Shown: piece by piece, positions 24,913 through 34,061 of the stretch
Layout: the number at the start of each line of letters is the position of its first letter
Numbering within the stretch: the first letter of the stretch is position 1
Origin: Streptomyces sp. NBC_00554
GTDB lineage: Bacteria; Actinomycetota; Actinomycetes; Streptomycetales; Streptomycetaceae
DNA length: 64,000 nt
Assembly (NCBI RefSeq): GCF_041431135.1
Contig: NZ_CP107799.1
Span: forward strand, 3,472,001-3,536,000
Direction: 5' to 3'
Made by a program: the position numbers and the translations under genes
The notes under the pieces: generated by a model
The model's database searches: none
What the model was told of the DNA's origin: nothing
The model's input: the letters and a program-made list of their open reading frames with translations, nothing else

Positions 24913-25888
24913 CGAGGCACTCCCTCCAGAAGAAGCAGGCGCTTCTGCGTTCCTCGTCGACCTCCGCGAGCGGGGGCACGTCGGTCCGGCAGATGTCCTG
25001 GGCCATCGGGCAGCGGGGGTTGAAGGCGCAGCCCGGGGGGATGTGCATCAAGTTCGGCGGCAGGCCCTTGATGGCGTAGAGCTCCTGGCCCTTCTGGTCC
25101 AGGCGCGGGATCGACTCGAGGAGGCCCTTGGTGTACGGGTGCGCGGGGGCCTTGTAGATGTCGTGGACCGGCGCCGACTCGACGATCCGGCCCGCGTACA
25201 TCACGGCGATCTTGTCGGCGACGTCCGCGACCACGCCGAGGTCGTGGGTGATGAGGATGAGCCCCATGTGCAGCTCGCGCTGCAACTCGGCGAGCAGGTC
25301 CATGACTTGGGCCTGGACGGTGACGTCGAGCGCGGTGGTCGGTTCGTCGGCGATGATCAGGGCGGGTTCGAGGGCCAGCGCCATGGCGATCATGATGCGC
25401 TGGCGCATGCCGCCGGAGAACTGGTGGGGATAGTCGCGTACGCGCTCGGCGGCGGCCGGGATCCGCACCCGCTCCATCAGCTCGATGGCCTTGGCCCGGG
25501 CGTCCTTCCTGGACATCCCGCGGTGCACGGTGAACATCTCGCCGAGCTGGTCGCCCACGGAGAGCACCGGGTTCAGGGACGAGAGCGCGTCCTGGAAGAT
25601 CATCGCCATCTCGGCGCCGCGGACCTTGCGCCGCTCCTCCTCCTTGAGCTTGAGCAAGTCCCGGCCCTGGAAGAGGACTTCACCGCCGGTGATCTTCCCG
25701 GGCGGCATGTCGAGGATGCCCATGACGGCCTGCGCGGTCACCGATTTGCCGGAGCCGGACTCGCCGAGCACGGCGAGGGTCTCGCCCTCGTCCACGCTGT
25801 AGTTGACCCCGTTGACGGCCTTGGCGACCCCGTCCCTGGTCCTGAACTCCACGTGCAGATCGCGCACTTCGAGCAGCACGGCCGTCAC
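24893..25888 (-). CDS. oppD: Oligopeptide ABC transporter ATP-binding protein OppD (cluster 1)
   Basis: The 331-residue ATPase has Walker A GESGSGKS, signature [15 protein letters not shown], Walker [13 protein letters not shown] and the tail [17 protein letters not shown] at 25888 overlaps the oppC stop (GTGA), so the start is set by coupling; the open frame continues far upstream but only as an out-of-frame shadow of oppC. It pairs with OppF in a heterodimeric ATPase. Confidence 0.92.
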   Translation of the reverse strand: MTAVLLEVRDLHVEFRTRDGVAKAVNGVNYSVDEGETLAVLGESGSGKSVTAQAVMGILDMPPGKITGGEVLFQGRDLLKLKEEERRKVRGAEMAMIFQDALSSLNPVLSVGDQLGEMFTVHRGMSRKDARAKAIELMERVRIPAAAERVRDYPHQFSGGMRQRIMIAMALALEPALIIADEPTTALDVTVQAQVMDLLAELQRELHMGLILITHDLGVVADVADKIAVMYAGRIVESAPVHDIYKAPAHPYTKGLLESIPRLDQKGQELYAIKGLPPNLMHIPPGCAFNPRCPMAQDICRTDVPPLAEVDEERRSACFFWRECLDDTSSH

Positions 25889-26907
25889 CTCAGCTTCGGG
25901 TCGAGGGCGTCGCGCACCGCGTCGCCGAGCATGATGAACGCCAGGACGGTGATCGCCAGGGCTCCGGCGGGCCACAGGAGCATGTGCGGGGCCTGGCGGA
26001 TGTACGCGGACGCCGAGGAGATGTCGATGCCCCAGGAGACCGTGGGGGGCTTCAGGCCGACACCGAGGTAGGAGAGGGTCGCCTCCAGAGAAATGTACGT
26101 GCCGAGCGCGATGGTCGCCACGACGATCACCGGCGCGACGGCGTTCGGCGCGATGTGCCGCAGCAGGAGCCGGGAGTTGGAGGCGCCGAGGGCACGGGCG
26201 GCCTGGACGTAGTCGTTGTGCTTGGTGGTGATGACGGAGCCGCGTGCGATGCGGGAGAGCTGCGGCCAGCCGAGCAGCACCATGAACCCGATGACCGGCC
26301 AGACCGTGTTGCTCGTCACTACGGAAAGCAGGACCAGGCCGCCGAGCACCACGGGGATCGCGAAGAAGACGTCCGTGACCCGGGACAGCACCGAGTCCCA
26401 CACCCCGCCGAAGAAGCCGGCGAGCCCGCCGAGCAGCGATCCGAGGATCGCGACCCCGAGGGTGGCACAGACACCGACGGAGATCGAGACGCGCGTGCCG
26501 TACACCGTGCGCGTGTAGACGTCGCAGCCCTGTCCGTCGAACCCGAAGGGGTGTCCGGGCTGCGAACCCTCCTGCGCCTTGGCCAGGTCGCAGTTGAGCG
26601 GGTTCTGGGAGGCGATCAGCGAGGGCCAGAGCGAGATGACCACCAGAAAGAGGATGACCAGCCCGGCGATGATGAAGACGGGGTTGCGCCGCAGATCGCG
26701 CCAGGCGTCGGACCAGAGGCTCCGGGGCTTCTCCTGCGGGCCGGTGCCCTCGGGTCCTCCCGGTGTCTTCTCCAGGGTCTCCGCCTCGCTCATGGCGAGG
26801 TCCATGGCGCCGCCCATGCCCGTGGCGGCGATCGCGCCGTCCTCCGGGGCGCGGCCGCCGCCCGACATCCAGGGCTCCGGTGACTCCGGTGGCTGGGGTT
26901 CAGGCAT
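25885..26907 (-). CDS. oppC: Oligopeptide ABC transporter permease OppC (cluster 1)
   Basis: This 340-residue permease has an unusually long, Pro/Gly/Glu-rich cytoplasmic N terminus of about 70 residues before the first helix (VFIIAGLVILFLVVISL). Later helices and the EAA loop (YVQAARALGASNSRLLLRHIAPNAVAP) follow, ending [14 protein letters not shown]. It forms the channel with OppB. Its start overlaps the oppB stop by 8 nt. Confidence 0.9.
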   Translation of the reverse strand: MPEPQPPESPEPWMSGGGRAPEDGAIAATGMGGAMDLAMSEAETLEKTPGGPEGTGPQEKPRSLWSDAWRDLRRNPVFIIAGLVILFLVVISLWPSLIASQNPLNCDLAKAQEGSQPGHPFGFDGQGCDVYTRTVYGTRVSISVGVCATLGVAILGSLLGGLAGFFGGVWDSVLSRVTDVFFAIPVVLGGLVLLSVVTSNTVWPVIGFMVLLGWPQLSRIARGSVITTKHNDYVQAARALGASNSRLLLRHIAPNAVAPVIVVATIALGTYISLEATLSYLGVGLKPPTVSWGIDISSASAYIRQAPHMLLWPAGALAITVLAFIMLGDAVRDALDPKLR

Positions 26908-27823
26908 AGCGGATCCTCGGGTCGAGTACGGCGTACAGCAGGTCGACGAGCAGGTTGGCGACCAGGAAGACGAGGACCAGGACGGTCACGAAACCGACGA
27001 CGGTCTGCGTGTTCTGCCGGAGGATCCCCTGGTAGAGCTGGAAGCCGACGCCGTGGATGTTGAAGATCCGCTCGGTGACGATCGCGCCGCCCATGAGCGC
27101 GCCGATGTCCGTGCCGATGAACGTGACCACGGGGATGAGTGAGTTCCGCAGCAGGTGCTTGGTGATCACCCGGCGCCGGGGCAGGCCCTTGGCGATCGCC
27201 GTACGGACGTAGTCGGACCGCTTGTTCTCCGCGATGGAGGTCCGGGTCAGCCGGGTCACGTAGGCGAGGGAGACGGAGGCAAGGACCAGGCCGGGCACGA
27301 TCAGTTCGCCGAAGGTGGCGTCGGAGGAGACCGACGGCTTGATCCAGCCCCATTCGACGCCGAGCAGCAGTTGGAGCACCAGGCCGGTGACGAAGACGGG
27401 CACCGAGATGACGACGAGGGTGCCCAGCAGGACGCCGGTGTCGACGGGCTTCCCGCGGCGCAGGCCGGTGATGACGCCCAGCGCGATGCCGATGACGATC
27501 TCGAAGAGGATCGCGACGATGGTCAGCCGGATGGTGACCGGGAAGGCGGTCGACATCAGCTCGGTGACCGGCTGCCCGTTGAAGGCGGTGCCGAAGTCGC
27601 CGGTGAAGACATTGCCCATGTAGGTCAGGTATTGCTGCCACACCGGCTTGTCGAGGCCGAACTCCTTCTCCAGCTGGGCGGCGGTGGCGGGGTCGCAGGC
27701 CCGGTCCCCGCACAGGCCCGCGATGGGGTCGCCCATCACGTTGACCATGAGGAAGATCAGCAGGGTGGCGCCGATGAAGACCGGGATCATCTGCAGCAGG
27801 CGCCGGATTACGTACCGTCCCAT
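26900..27823 (-). CDS. oppB: Oligopeptide ABC transporter permease OppB (cluster 1)
   Basis: The 307-residue permease begins MGRYVIRRLLQMIPVFIGAT and has the family's six-helix arrangement. Its EAA loop is YVRTAIAKGLPRRRVITKHL and its C terminus is LLYAVLDPRIRYA. An insertion with two Cys (CGDRACDP) follows helix 1. It lies 56 nt downstream of oppA beyond a GC-rich hairpin. Confidence 0.92.
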   Translation of the reverse strand: MGRYVIRRLLQMIPVFIGATLLIFLMVNVMGDPIAGLCGDRACDPATAAQLEKEFGLDKPVWQQYLTYMGNVFTGDFGTAFNGQPVTELMSTAFPVTIRLTIVAILFEIVIGIALGVITGLRRGKPVDTGVLLGTLVVISVPVFVTGLVLQLLLGVEWGWIKPSVSSDATFGELIVPGLVLASVSLAYVTRLTRTSIAENKRSDYVRTAIAKGLPRRRVITKHLLRNSLIPVVTFIGTDIGALMGGAIVTERIFNIHGVGFQLYQGILRQNTQTVVGFVTVLVLVFLVANLLVDLLYAVLDPRIRYA

Positions 27824-27844
27824 GAGGGCTCCGGGGGTGGGTGA

Positions 27845-27870
27845 GGGCGGCCCCGTCGAGGGGGCCGCCC
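27845..27870 (-). terminator. Hairpin directly 3' of oppA (cluster 1)
   Basis: Perfect 10-bp arms GGGCGGCCCC and complement enclose a 6-nt loop, eight nt beyond the oppA stop and before oppB. It would stabilise or partly terminate the transcript, so the binding protein is made in excess. The two other clusters have the same arrangement. Confidence 0.75.
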
Positions 27871-27878
27871 GGCGCGGC

Positions 27879-29507
27879 TCAGTTGACGGTGATCTCGTTG
27901 TAGACGGGGACGCTGAACTGGTTGAGCGCCACGTCGGAGACCTTGTCCGAGTAGCCGGCGCTGCCGTTCTGGTACCAGAGCGGGATGGCGCCCATGTCGT
28001 CCCGCAGGACCTCCTCGGCCTGCTGGAAGAGCTTCACGGCCTTGGCCTGGTCGGTCTCGGCGTTCGCCTCGTCGACGAGCTTGTCGAAGTCCGCGTTGGT
28101 CCACTTGCCGTCGTTGGAGGAGGCGTTGGTGTAGTACAGCGGCTGCAGGAAGTTCTGGATCAGCGGGTAGTCCATCTGCCAGCCGGCCCGGAAGGGGCCC
28201 GACATCTTGTCCGAGGTGATCTGGTCGCGGAAGTCGGCGAAGGTGCCGACGGGGTTGCCGACGCAGGCCTTGTCGTTGCCGAGGGCGTTGTTGATGGAGT
28301 TGCAGACGGCGTCGACCCACTCCTTGTGCGAGCCGGTGTCCGCGTTGTACGAGATCTTGATCTGCCCGCCGGGAAGGCCGCCGCCCTCCTCGATCAGCTT
28401 CTTGGCCTCGCTCGCGTTGTACTCGCAGGCGTCACCGCACAGCCCCTCCTTGAAGCCGCCCTCTTCCCCGAGCACCGGGGAGGTCCAGTCGGAGGCCGGG
28501 GTGCGGGTCTTCTGGAAGATCGTGTCGGTGATCTGCTCGCGGTTGATCGCCATGGACAGTCCCTGGCGGACCTTCTCCATCCCCGCTTTGTCCCAATTCT
28601 TGTCATAGAACGGGAAAGCGAGCGTCTGGATGATGCCGGCGGGCGTATTGATGTACCGGTCACCGAGGTCGCTCTGCACGTTCTTGAGCTGGGAGGCGGG
28701 TACGTCATCGACGAGGTCGAGGTTGCCGGCCAGGAGGTCGGTGTAGGCGGTGTTGTTGTCGGTGTAGACCTTGAGGTCCACCCCGCCGTTCTGCGCCTTG
28801 TCCTCGCCGGAGTAGCCGTCCCACTTCCGCAGGGACATCTGCGAGCCCTTGGTGTACGAGTCCACGGTGTAGGGCCCGTTGCCGACGGGCTTTTTCAGCC
28901 AGGCTGCGTGGTCGTCGAAGAACGCCTTGGGCAGCGGCGAGTAGGCCGCGTAGCCGAGGGTGTCGGGGAAGGTCGAGAACTTCTGGTTGAGCTTGACGGT
29001 GAAGGTGTTGGTGCCGGTGACCTTGAGCCCGGAGAGGGTGTCGGCGCTCTGCGTCCCCTTTTCGGGGTGGGTCTTGTCGTAGCCGTCGATGTACCCGTAG
29101 AAGTACGCGTTCTTCTGGTTGTTCTTCAGGCTGGCCCCGTAGTTCCACGCGTCGACGAAGGACTGCGCGGTGACGGCCTCTCCGTTGCTGAACTTCCAGC
29201 CGTCCTTGATCGTGATGGTGAAGTTCTGCGAGTCCGTGCTCTCGACCTTCTCGGCGAGCATGTCCTCGGCGGCGCCGGTCTTGGCGTTGTACCGCTTGAG
29301 CCCGCGGAAGATCATGTCGAGGACCTTGCCGCCCTGGACCTCGTTGGTGTTGGCCGGTTCCAGCGGGTTCTGCGGGTCTCCCCACGAGGAACTCACGACA
29401 CCGGTGCCGTCGCCGCCGCTGTCACTGTCCCCGCCTCCGCAGGCGGTCGCCGCGAGGGCTACCGCCGCCGCGCATGCGGCCCATTTGGCGTGCGTGGCTC
29501 CACGCAT
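27879..29507 (-). CDS. oppA: Peptide-binding lipoprotein OppA (cluster 1)
   Basis: The 542-residue family 5 solute-binding protein has a lipoprotein signal peptide (MRGATHAKWAACAAAVALAA with lipobox AATAC-GGG). Mature motifs include FSNGEAVTAQSFVDAW and VRQGLSMAINREQI. It captures peptides outside the membrane and delivers them to OppBC. ATG at 29507 is preferred over 29522 because AGGAGGCACTCC precedes it. It is the first gene of cluster 1 (A-B-C-D-F order). Confidence 0.92.
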   Translation of the reverse strand: MRGATHAKWAACAAAVALAATACGGGDSDSGGDGTGVVSSSWGDPQNPLEPANTNEVQGGKVLDMIFRGLKRYNAKTGAAEDMLAEKVESTDSQNFTITIKDGWKFSNGEAVTAQSFVDAWNYGASLKNNQKNAYFYGYIDGYDKTHPEKGTQSADTLSGLKVTGTNTFTVKLNQKFSTFPDTLGYAAYSPLPKAFFDDHAAWLKKPVGNGPYTVDSYTKGSQMSLRKWDGYSGEDKAQNGGVDLKVYTDNNTAYTDLLAGNLDLVDDVPASQLKNVQSDLGDRYINTPAGIIQTLAFPFYDKNWDKAGMEKVRQGLSMAINREQITDTIFQKTRTPASDWTSPVLGEEGGFKEGLCGDACEYNASEAKKLIEEGGGLPGGQIKISYNADTGSHKEWVDAVCNSINNALGNDKACVGNPVGTFADFRDQITSDKMSGPFRAGWQMDYPLIQNFLQPLYYTNASSNDGKWTNADFDKLVDEANAETDQAKAVKLFQQAEEVLRDDMGAIPLWYQNGSAGYSDKVSDVALNQFSVPVYNEITVN

Positions 29508-30030
29508 GGAGTGCCTCCTCAAGAGTGCGCTGTGCCGCCGGCGCCGGTCGAACGCTCTCGGCTCCGGTGCGCTGTGCCTTTAGCGCTCAATATCCGGCGA
29601 TACCGGCCATATCGCATATCCAGCCCACCCTTCCGAGTGGAAGTGCCAGCCATATGCACGCACCCCGGAATCCAGCACTCCGGTTGTCGGCAGACCGGAC
29701 GCAAACGCTCCGGACGGCCGACGCAATGGATCTTCATTGTTCGATGCCGAACCGTTGAATTGCGTGCACCAGATGTACGCATTCCGAGACTTGGGCGTCC
29801 GCATATCGAACCCCTTGCCCGATTAGGGCAGTTGGTCCGTTTCTGGACACGGATCGGCCACGGAGCGCTACACGCGTAGTTACGTCGAGGTCAAGCCCAG
29901 GCAAAGAAAGTAAAGAGAAACCCAAGGGGAGCCAGATTTTATTGACCTTGCATGAATTGCGTTGAAAAAGTCCGGCGTAGCCCGTAGGGAGCGCCCTGCG
30001 GAGCCCTTGACCCCACGGGCACGGAGCACC
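29508..30030. promoter_or_regulatory. Divergent promoter region between opp clusters 1 and 2
   Basis: This 523-nt gap separates divergent oppA (cluster 1) and the first gene of cluster 2. It is clearly A/T-richer than its surroundings. On the minus strand a TTGACC (29894-29889) stands 18 nt from TAGCGC (29870-29865), a possible sigma-70-type promoter for oppA with a long leader. On the plus strand no good pair of boxes is evident; a GGAGC site precedes 30031. I see no credible small gene here. Confidence 0.4.
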
Positions 30031-31059
30031 ATGACCCCCCCTACTCCTTCCGCGGCCGCCCCGCTTGAGGTGACCGACGAGAGCGTCGAGAAGTCGATCA
30101 CTTCTCCCGCTCCCAAGGCCAACGAGAGCCGGTCCCCGGGACAGCTCGCATGGCTCCGCTTCAAACGGGATCGCACGGGCGTCATATCGGCGTTCATCGT
30201 GATCTTCTTCTTCGTCATCGCGATCGCCGCTCCGCTGATAGCCAAGCTGTACGGCAAGGACCCGTACACGACATACGGGATAAACCTCCCCGGCCTGCTC
30301 GCCGACAACAGCTACCCCGTCCTGCCGAACGGCGGTATGAGCAGCGACTTCTGGTTCGGCATCGAGCCGGGGCTCGGCCGGGACGTCTTCACCTTCCTGC
30401 TCTACGCCATCCGCAACTCGCTGCTGATCGCCACTGCGGTCACGGTGCTCGTCGTGATCATCGGTGTGGCCGTGGGTGTCACCGCGGGCTATCTGGGCGG
30501 CAAGTCGGACTGGTTCATCGGCCGGGTCATCGACATCCTGCTCGCCTTCCCCTCCCAGCTGTTCTTCGTCGCCTTCACCCCCGTGGTGCTCGCGCTGTTC
30601 GTGTCGGCAGACGAGAACACGCCGGTCTGGCTCACCGTGGCCACTCTCGTCGGCATCCTCACCGCCTTCGGCTGGGCCTCCATCGCCCGACTTCTGCGCG
30701 GCCAGGTACTGGCCCTGCGCGAGCGGGAGTTCGTCGAGGCCGCCAAGGTCACGGGCGCGTCGCCGGCCCGCATCATCTTCAAGGAACTGCTCCCCAACCT
30801 GTGGACGCCGATCCTCATCCAGGCAACGCTCAACCTGCCGCTGATGGTCACCACGGAGGCGGGTCTCGCCTTCCTCGGCGTCGGTATCCAGGACCCGACC
30901 CCCGACTGGGGCGTCATGATCGGGCGCGCCGCCCAGGTCTACCAGGAAGACATCACCTACCTGCTCTTCCCGGGTCTGACGATGGTGATCTTCGTCCTGG
31001 CGTTCAACCTCCTCGGCGACTCGGTGCGTGACGCACTCGACCCGAAGACCAAGCGCTGA
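30031..31059 (+). CDS. Peptide ABC transporter permease, BldKA-like (cluster 2)
   Basis: The 342-residue permease starts at ATG 30031 (GGAGC upstream). A 45-residue cytoplasmic N terminus ends RSPGQLAWLRFKRDRTGVIS, then come helix 1 and a periplasmic insert (YGKDPYTTYGINLPGLL). The EAA loop is FVEAAKVTGASPARIIFKEL and the end LGDSVRDALDPKTKR. It is a close paralogue of the permease at 45181-46209. It comes first in cluster 2, as bldKA does in bldK, whereas typical opp operons place OppC third. Confidence 0.9.
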   Translation: MTPPTPSAAAPLEVTDESVEKSITSPAPKANESRSPGQLAWLRFKRDRTGVISAFIVIFFFVIAIAAPLIAKLYGKDPYTTYGINLPGLLADNSYPVLPNGGMSSDFWFGIEPGLGRDVFTFLLYAIRNSLLIATAVTVLVVIIGVAVGVTAGYLGGKSDWFIGRVIDILLAFPSQLFFVAFTPVVLALFVSADENTPVWLTVATLVGILTAFGWASIARLLRGQVLALREREFVEAAKVTGASPARIIFKELLPNLWTPILIQATLNLPLMVTTEAGLAFLGVGIQDPTPDWGVMIGRAAQVYQEDITYLLFPGLTMVIFVLAFNLLGDSVRDALDPKTKR

Positions 31060-31138
31060 CTCCGGCCCTTTTCAGGACCACGGCAACGACGCCGGGTGCC
31101 GGCTTTCTCTCATCTCACTCACTTCAAGGCAGGATGCG

Positions 31139-32899
31139 ATGTCTTTTTCGCGCAGAAACTTCCTGATAGCCACCGGTGTTGTGGCCGCGTCGAGCTCCGT
31201 GCTCTCCGCGTGCAGCAGCGGCAACTCCGGCAGCGGCGGCACCACCGGTAAGCAGAACGCCGCCAAGGCCGAAGCCACCGTGGTGAAGATCGGCACCGAG
31301 GCCGACTCCACGGGCCCGGCCCCCGAGGTTTCCGGTGCGAAGAAGGGCGGCACCGTCTACCTGCTGAACGACGACGACGTCTCGCACCTCGACCCGCAGC
31401 GCATCTACTACGCGTGGAACTCGCTCGCCGCGATCGTCCTCTCCCGCACCCTGACCGGCTACAAGATCGCCGACGACGGTTCCCAGATGCTGGTCGGCGA
31501 CCTCGCGACCGACACGGGCACCATGTCGGACGGCGGCAAGACCTGGGCCTTCACCCTGAAGGACGGCGTCAAGTGGGAGGACGGCTCCGACGTCACCGTC
31601 GACGACGTCCGCCACGGCATCGAGCGCGCCTTCGCCAGCTTCATCACCGAGGGCGCCATGTACGTCCAGTCGTGGCTGACCGGCTCGCAGGACTACCGCA
31701 AGTCGTACTCGGGCCCGTACAGCGGCAAGCACCTCAAGTCGGTCGTGACCAGCGGCAAGACGGTCACCTTCCACCTCTCCGAGGCGCGTCCCGACTTCAA
31801 CTACGTCGTCGCGATGCAGTCGTACGCTCCCACCCCGGTGAAGCACGACACCAAGGAGAACTACGACAAGAAGCCGTACTCCAACGGTCCTTACCGGGTG
31901 AAGTCCCACGTCACCGACAAGTCGATGGTCTTCGTCCGCAACGAGAACTGGGACCCGGCCACCGACCCGATCCGCAACGCCTACCCGGACCAGTTCGACT
32001 TCGCCTTCGGCATCGAGCAGCTGACCGCCATCGACCGCCTGCTGGCGGACTCCGGCAAGGACCAGTACGCCGTCAGCTGGCGCACGATCCCCCAGGAGCG
32101 CGTCACGAAGGCCCAGACGGAGGCCAAGGACCGCGTCTTCGAGGAGCTCGGCAGCGGCGTCAGCGTCTACTGGGTCAACACCACCCGGGTCAAGGACCTG
32201 GCCGTCCGCGAGGCCATCATCAAGGCCTGGCCGACCGCGCAGATCCGCCAGCTGCAGGGCGGCAGCGTCCGTGGCGACTACGCCACCGGCATCATGAGCC
32301 CGCTCGTGGCCGGCTACGAGTCGCAGGACGTGTGGGGCAAGCTCAAGACCCCCGCGGGCGACCCGGCGGCCGCGAAGAAGATCCTGGAGAAGGCCGGCAA
32401 GGCCAACTACAAGATCGTCTACGCGTACCAGATCGACGACACCCAGACGAAGATCAAGGTCGTCGTCGAGAACGCCCTCAAGGCGGCCGGCTTCGACGTC
32501 GTCACCAAGGGCATCGACTCCACCACCTGGTACGACGCGATCGGCAAGGTCGACAACCCGTACGACGTCTACTGGGGTGGCTGGTCCGCCGACTGGCCGA
32601 CCGGTTACTCGGTCTTCCAGCCGCTGTTCGACAGCAGCACCATCACCGACGGCGGCTCGAACTACGCGCACCTCAAGGACCCGAAGGTCGACGCCGCCAT
32701 CAAGGCCGCCACGGCCGAGACGGACCAGGACAAGGCCAACAAGATGTGGGCCGCCCTGGACAAGCAGGTCACGGAGACCGGCGCCTTCGTCCCCGACGTG
32801 TACATGAAGCGCATCTACCTTCACGGCTCCAAGCTCGGCAACGTGAAGATGGACCCGAACTTCGACGGCTGCATGCTCTACAAGCTGTACGTCAAGTAG
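31139..32899 (+). CDS. Peptide-binding lipoprotein with Tat-like signal, BldKB-like (cluster 2)
   Basis: The 586-residue family 5 binding protein begins MSFSRRNFLIATGVVAASSS and reaches a lipobox LSAC. SRRNFL fits the twin-arginine consensus, so it may be exported folded by Tat, unlike the binding proteins of clusters 1 and 3. Its mature N terminus shares the segment xxADSTGPAxEVxGAKxGGT with the cluster 3 paralogue. ATG at 31139 follows AAGGCAGG; the open frame upstream to 31028 is unsupported. Confidence 0.9.
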   Translation: MSFSRRNFLIATGVVAASSSVLSACSSGNSGSGGTTGKQNAAKAEATVVKIGTEADSTGPAPEVSGAKKGGTVYLLNDDDVSHLDPQRIYYAWNSLAAIVLSRTLTGYKIADDGSQMLVGDLATDTGTMSDGGKTWAFTLKDGVKWEDGSDVTVDDVRHGIERAFASFITEGAMYVQSWLTGSQDYRKSYSGPYSGKHLKSVVTSGKTVTFHLSEARPDFNYVVAMQSYAPTPVKHDTKENYDKKPYSNGPYRVKSHVTDKSMVFVRNENWDPATDPIRNAYPDQFDFAFGIEQLTAIDRLLADSGKDQYAVSWRTIPQERVTKAQTEAKDRVFEELGSGVSVYWVNTTRVKDLAVREAIIKAWPTAQIRQLQGGSVRGDYATGIMSPLVAGYESQDVWGKLKTPAGDPAAAKKILEKAGKANYKIVYAYQIDDTQTKIKVVVENALKAAGFDVVTKGIDSTTWYDAIGKVDNPYDVYWGGWSADWPTGYSVFQPLFDSSTITDGGSNYAHLKDPKVDAAIKAATAETDQDKANKMWAALDKQVTETGAFVPDVYMKRIYLHGSKLGNVKMDPNFDGCMLYKLYVK

Positions 32900-32917
32900 T
32901 TCTGATCCACACCTGAC

Positions 32918-32945
32918 GGGTGGGGCGGCCACGGCCGCCCCACCC
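32918..32945 (+). terminator. Hairpin directly 3' of the binding-protein gene (cluster 2)
   Basis: Complementary arms GGGTGGGGCGG and CCGCCCCACCC form a stem of at least 11 bp, 18 nt after the stop at 32899 and before the permease gene. Position and GC content match the hairpins at 27845-27870 and 43241-43274. Confidence 0.75.
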
Positions 32946-33028
32946 TCGGCCCCGCCTTCCGTGGCCTCTCGTCACTCCCGGTCCGCATTCGCTCCGCACG
33001 ACGGCCCATCCCAGGAAAGCCACTCCCC

Positions 33029-34009
33029 ATGCTTCGCTTTCTCGTCCGCCGCATCCTCGGCGCCGTGATAACGCTGGTGATCATCAGCGCCGTCACGTTC
33101 ATGCTCTTCTACGCGGTGCCGCGCGACCCGGCCCGACTGGCCTGCGGCAAGCTCTGCACCCCGGAGACGCTCCAGTTGATCCGCCACAACATGGGGATCA
33201 CCGACCCGCTGCCCGTGCAGTACTGGCACTGGCTGTCGGGCATCTTCCTCGGCCGGGACTTCGCGTCCTTCGGCCACTGCGACGCGCCGTGCCTGGGCTA
33301 CTCGTTCGTCAACCGTGAGCCCGTCCTCGCGACGATCCTGGACCGGTTCCCGACCACGGTCTCCCTCGCCATCGGCTCCTCCGTGGTGTTCCTGATCTTC
33401 GGCATCGGTATGGGCATGCTCGCCGCCGTGAAGCAGGGCAAGGCCACCGACAAGCTCGCCAGTAGCGCCTCGCTGATCGCCTCGTCGATGCAGATCTACT
33501 TCGTGGGCACGCTGGCCCTGTACTTCTTCGTGTACCAGTGGCACATCCTGGACCAGCCCTCGTACACCAACTTCACCCACAACCCAGCCTCCTGGGCCAA
33601 CGGACTCATGCTTCCCTGGCTGGTCCTGGCGCTGATCTGGACCGCGAACTACACCCGTATGACGCGCTCCCAACTGGTCGAGCAGCTCAACGAGGACTAC
33701 GTCCGCACCGCCCGGGCCAAGGGCCTCTCCGCCAGCAACGTCTTCTTCCGCTTCGCCTGGCGCGGCGCGATGGGACCGATCGTCACCATCTTCGGCATCG
33801 ACCTCGGCGTCCTCCTCGGCGGCGCGATGATCACCGAGAAGACCTTCAGCCTCCAGGGCGTCGGCATGCTCGCCGTGAAGTCGGTGACCACGAGCGACCT
33901 GCCCATGCTGCTCGGCATCATGGTGATCACCGCTTCCTTCGTGGTCGTCGCCAACATCGTCGTGGACGCCCTGTACGCCCTGATCGACCCGCGTATCCGG
34001 CTCGCCTGA
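33029..34009 (+). CDS. Peptide ABC transporter permease, BldKC-like (cluster 2)
   Basis: The 326-residue OppB-type permease begins MLRFLVRRILGAVITLVIIS and ends ALIDPRIRLA. Its EAA loop is YVRTARAKGLSASNVFFRFA. The first periplasmic loop has the Cys pairs CGKLC and CDAPC, shared with the cluster 3 paralogue (42218-43195), suggesting a conserved disulfide. It follows the hairpin at 32918-32945. Confidence 0.92.
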   Translation: MLRFLVRRILGAVITLVIISAVTFMLFYAVPRDPARLACGKLCTPETLQLIRHNMGITDPLPVQYWHWLSGIFLGRDFASFGHCDAPCLGYSFVNREPVLATILDRFPTTVSLAIGSSVVFLIFGIGMGMLAAVKQGKATDKLASSASLIASSMQIYFVGTLALYFFVYQWHILDQPSYTNFTHNPASWANGLMLPWLVLALIWTANYTRMTRSQLVEQLNEDYVRTARAKGLSASNVFFRFAWRGAMGPIVTIFGIDLGVLLGGAMITEKTFSLQGVGMLAVKSVTTSDLPMLLGIMVITASFVVVANIVVDALYALIDPRIRLA

Positions 34010-34061
34010 TCCGCCGCCGCCCCCACCAGCTACCCCGCATCACCCCCTCAGGAGCGTCCCC

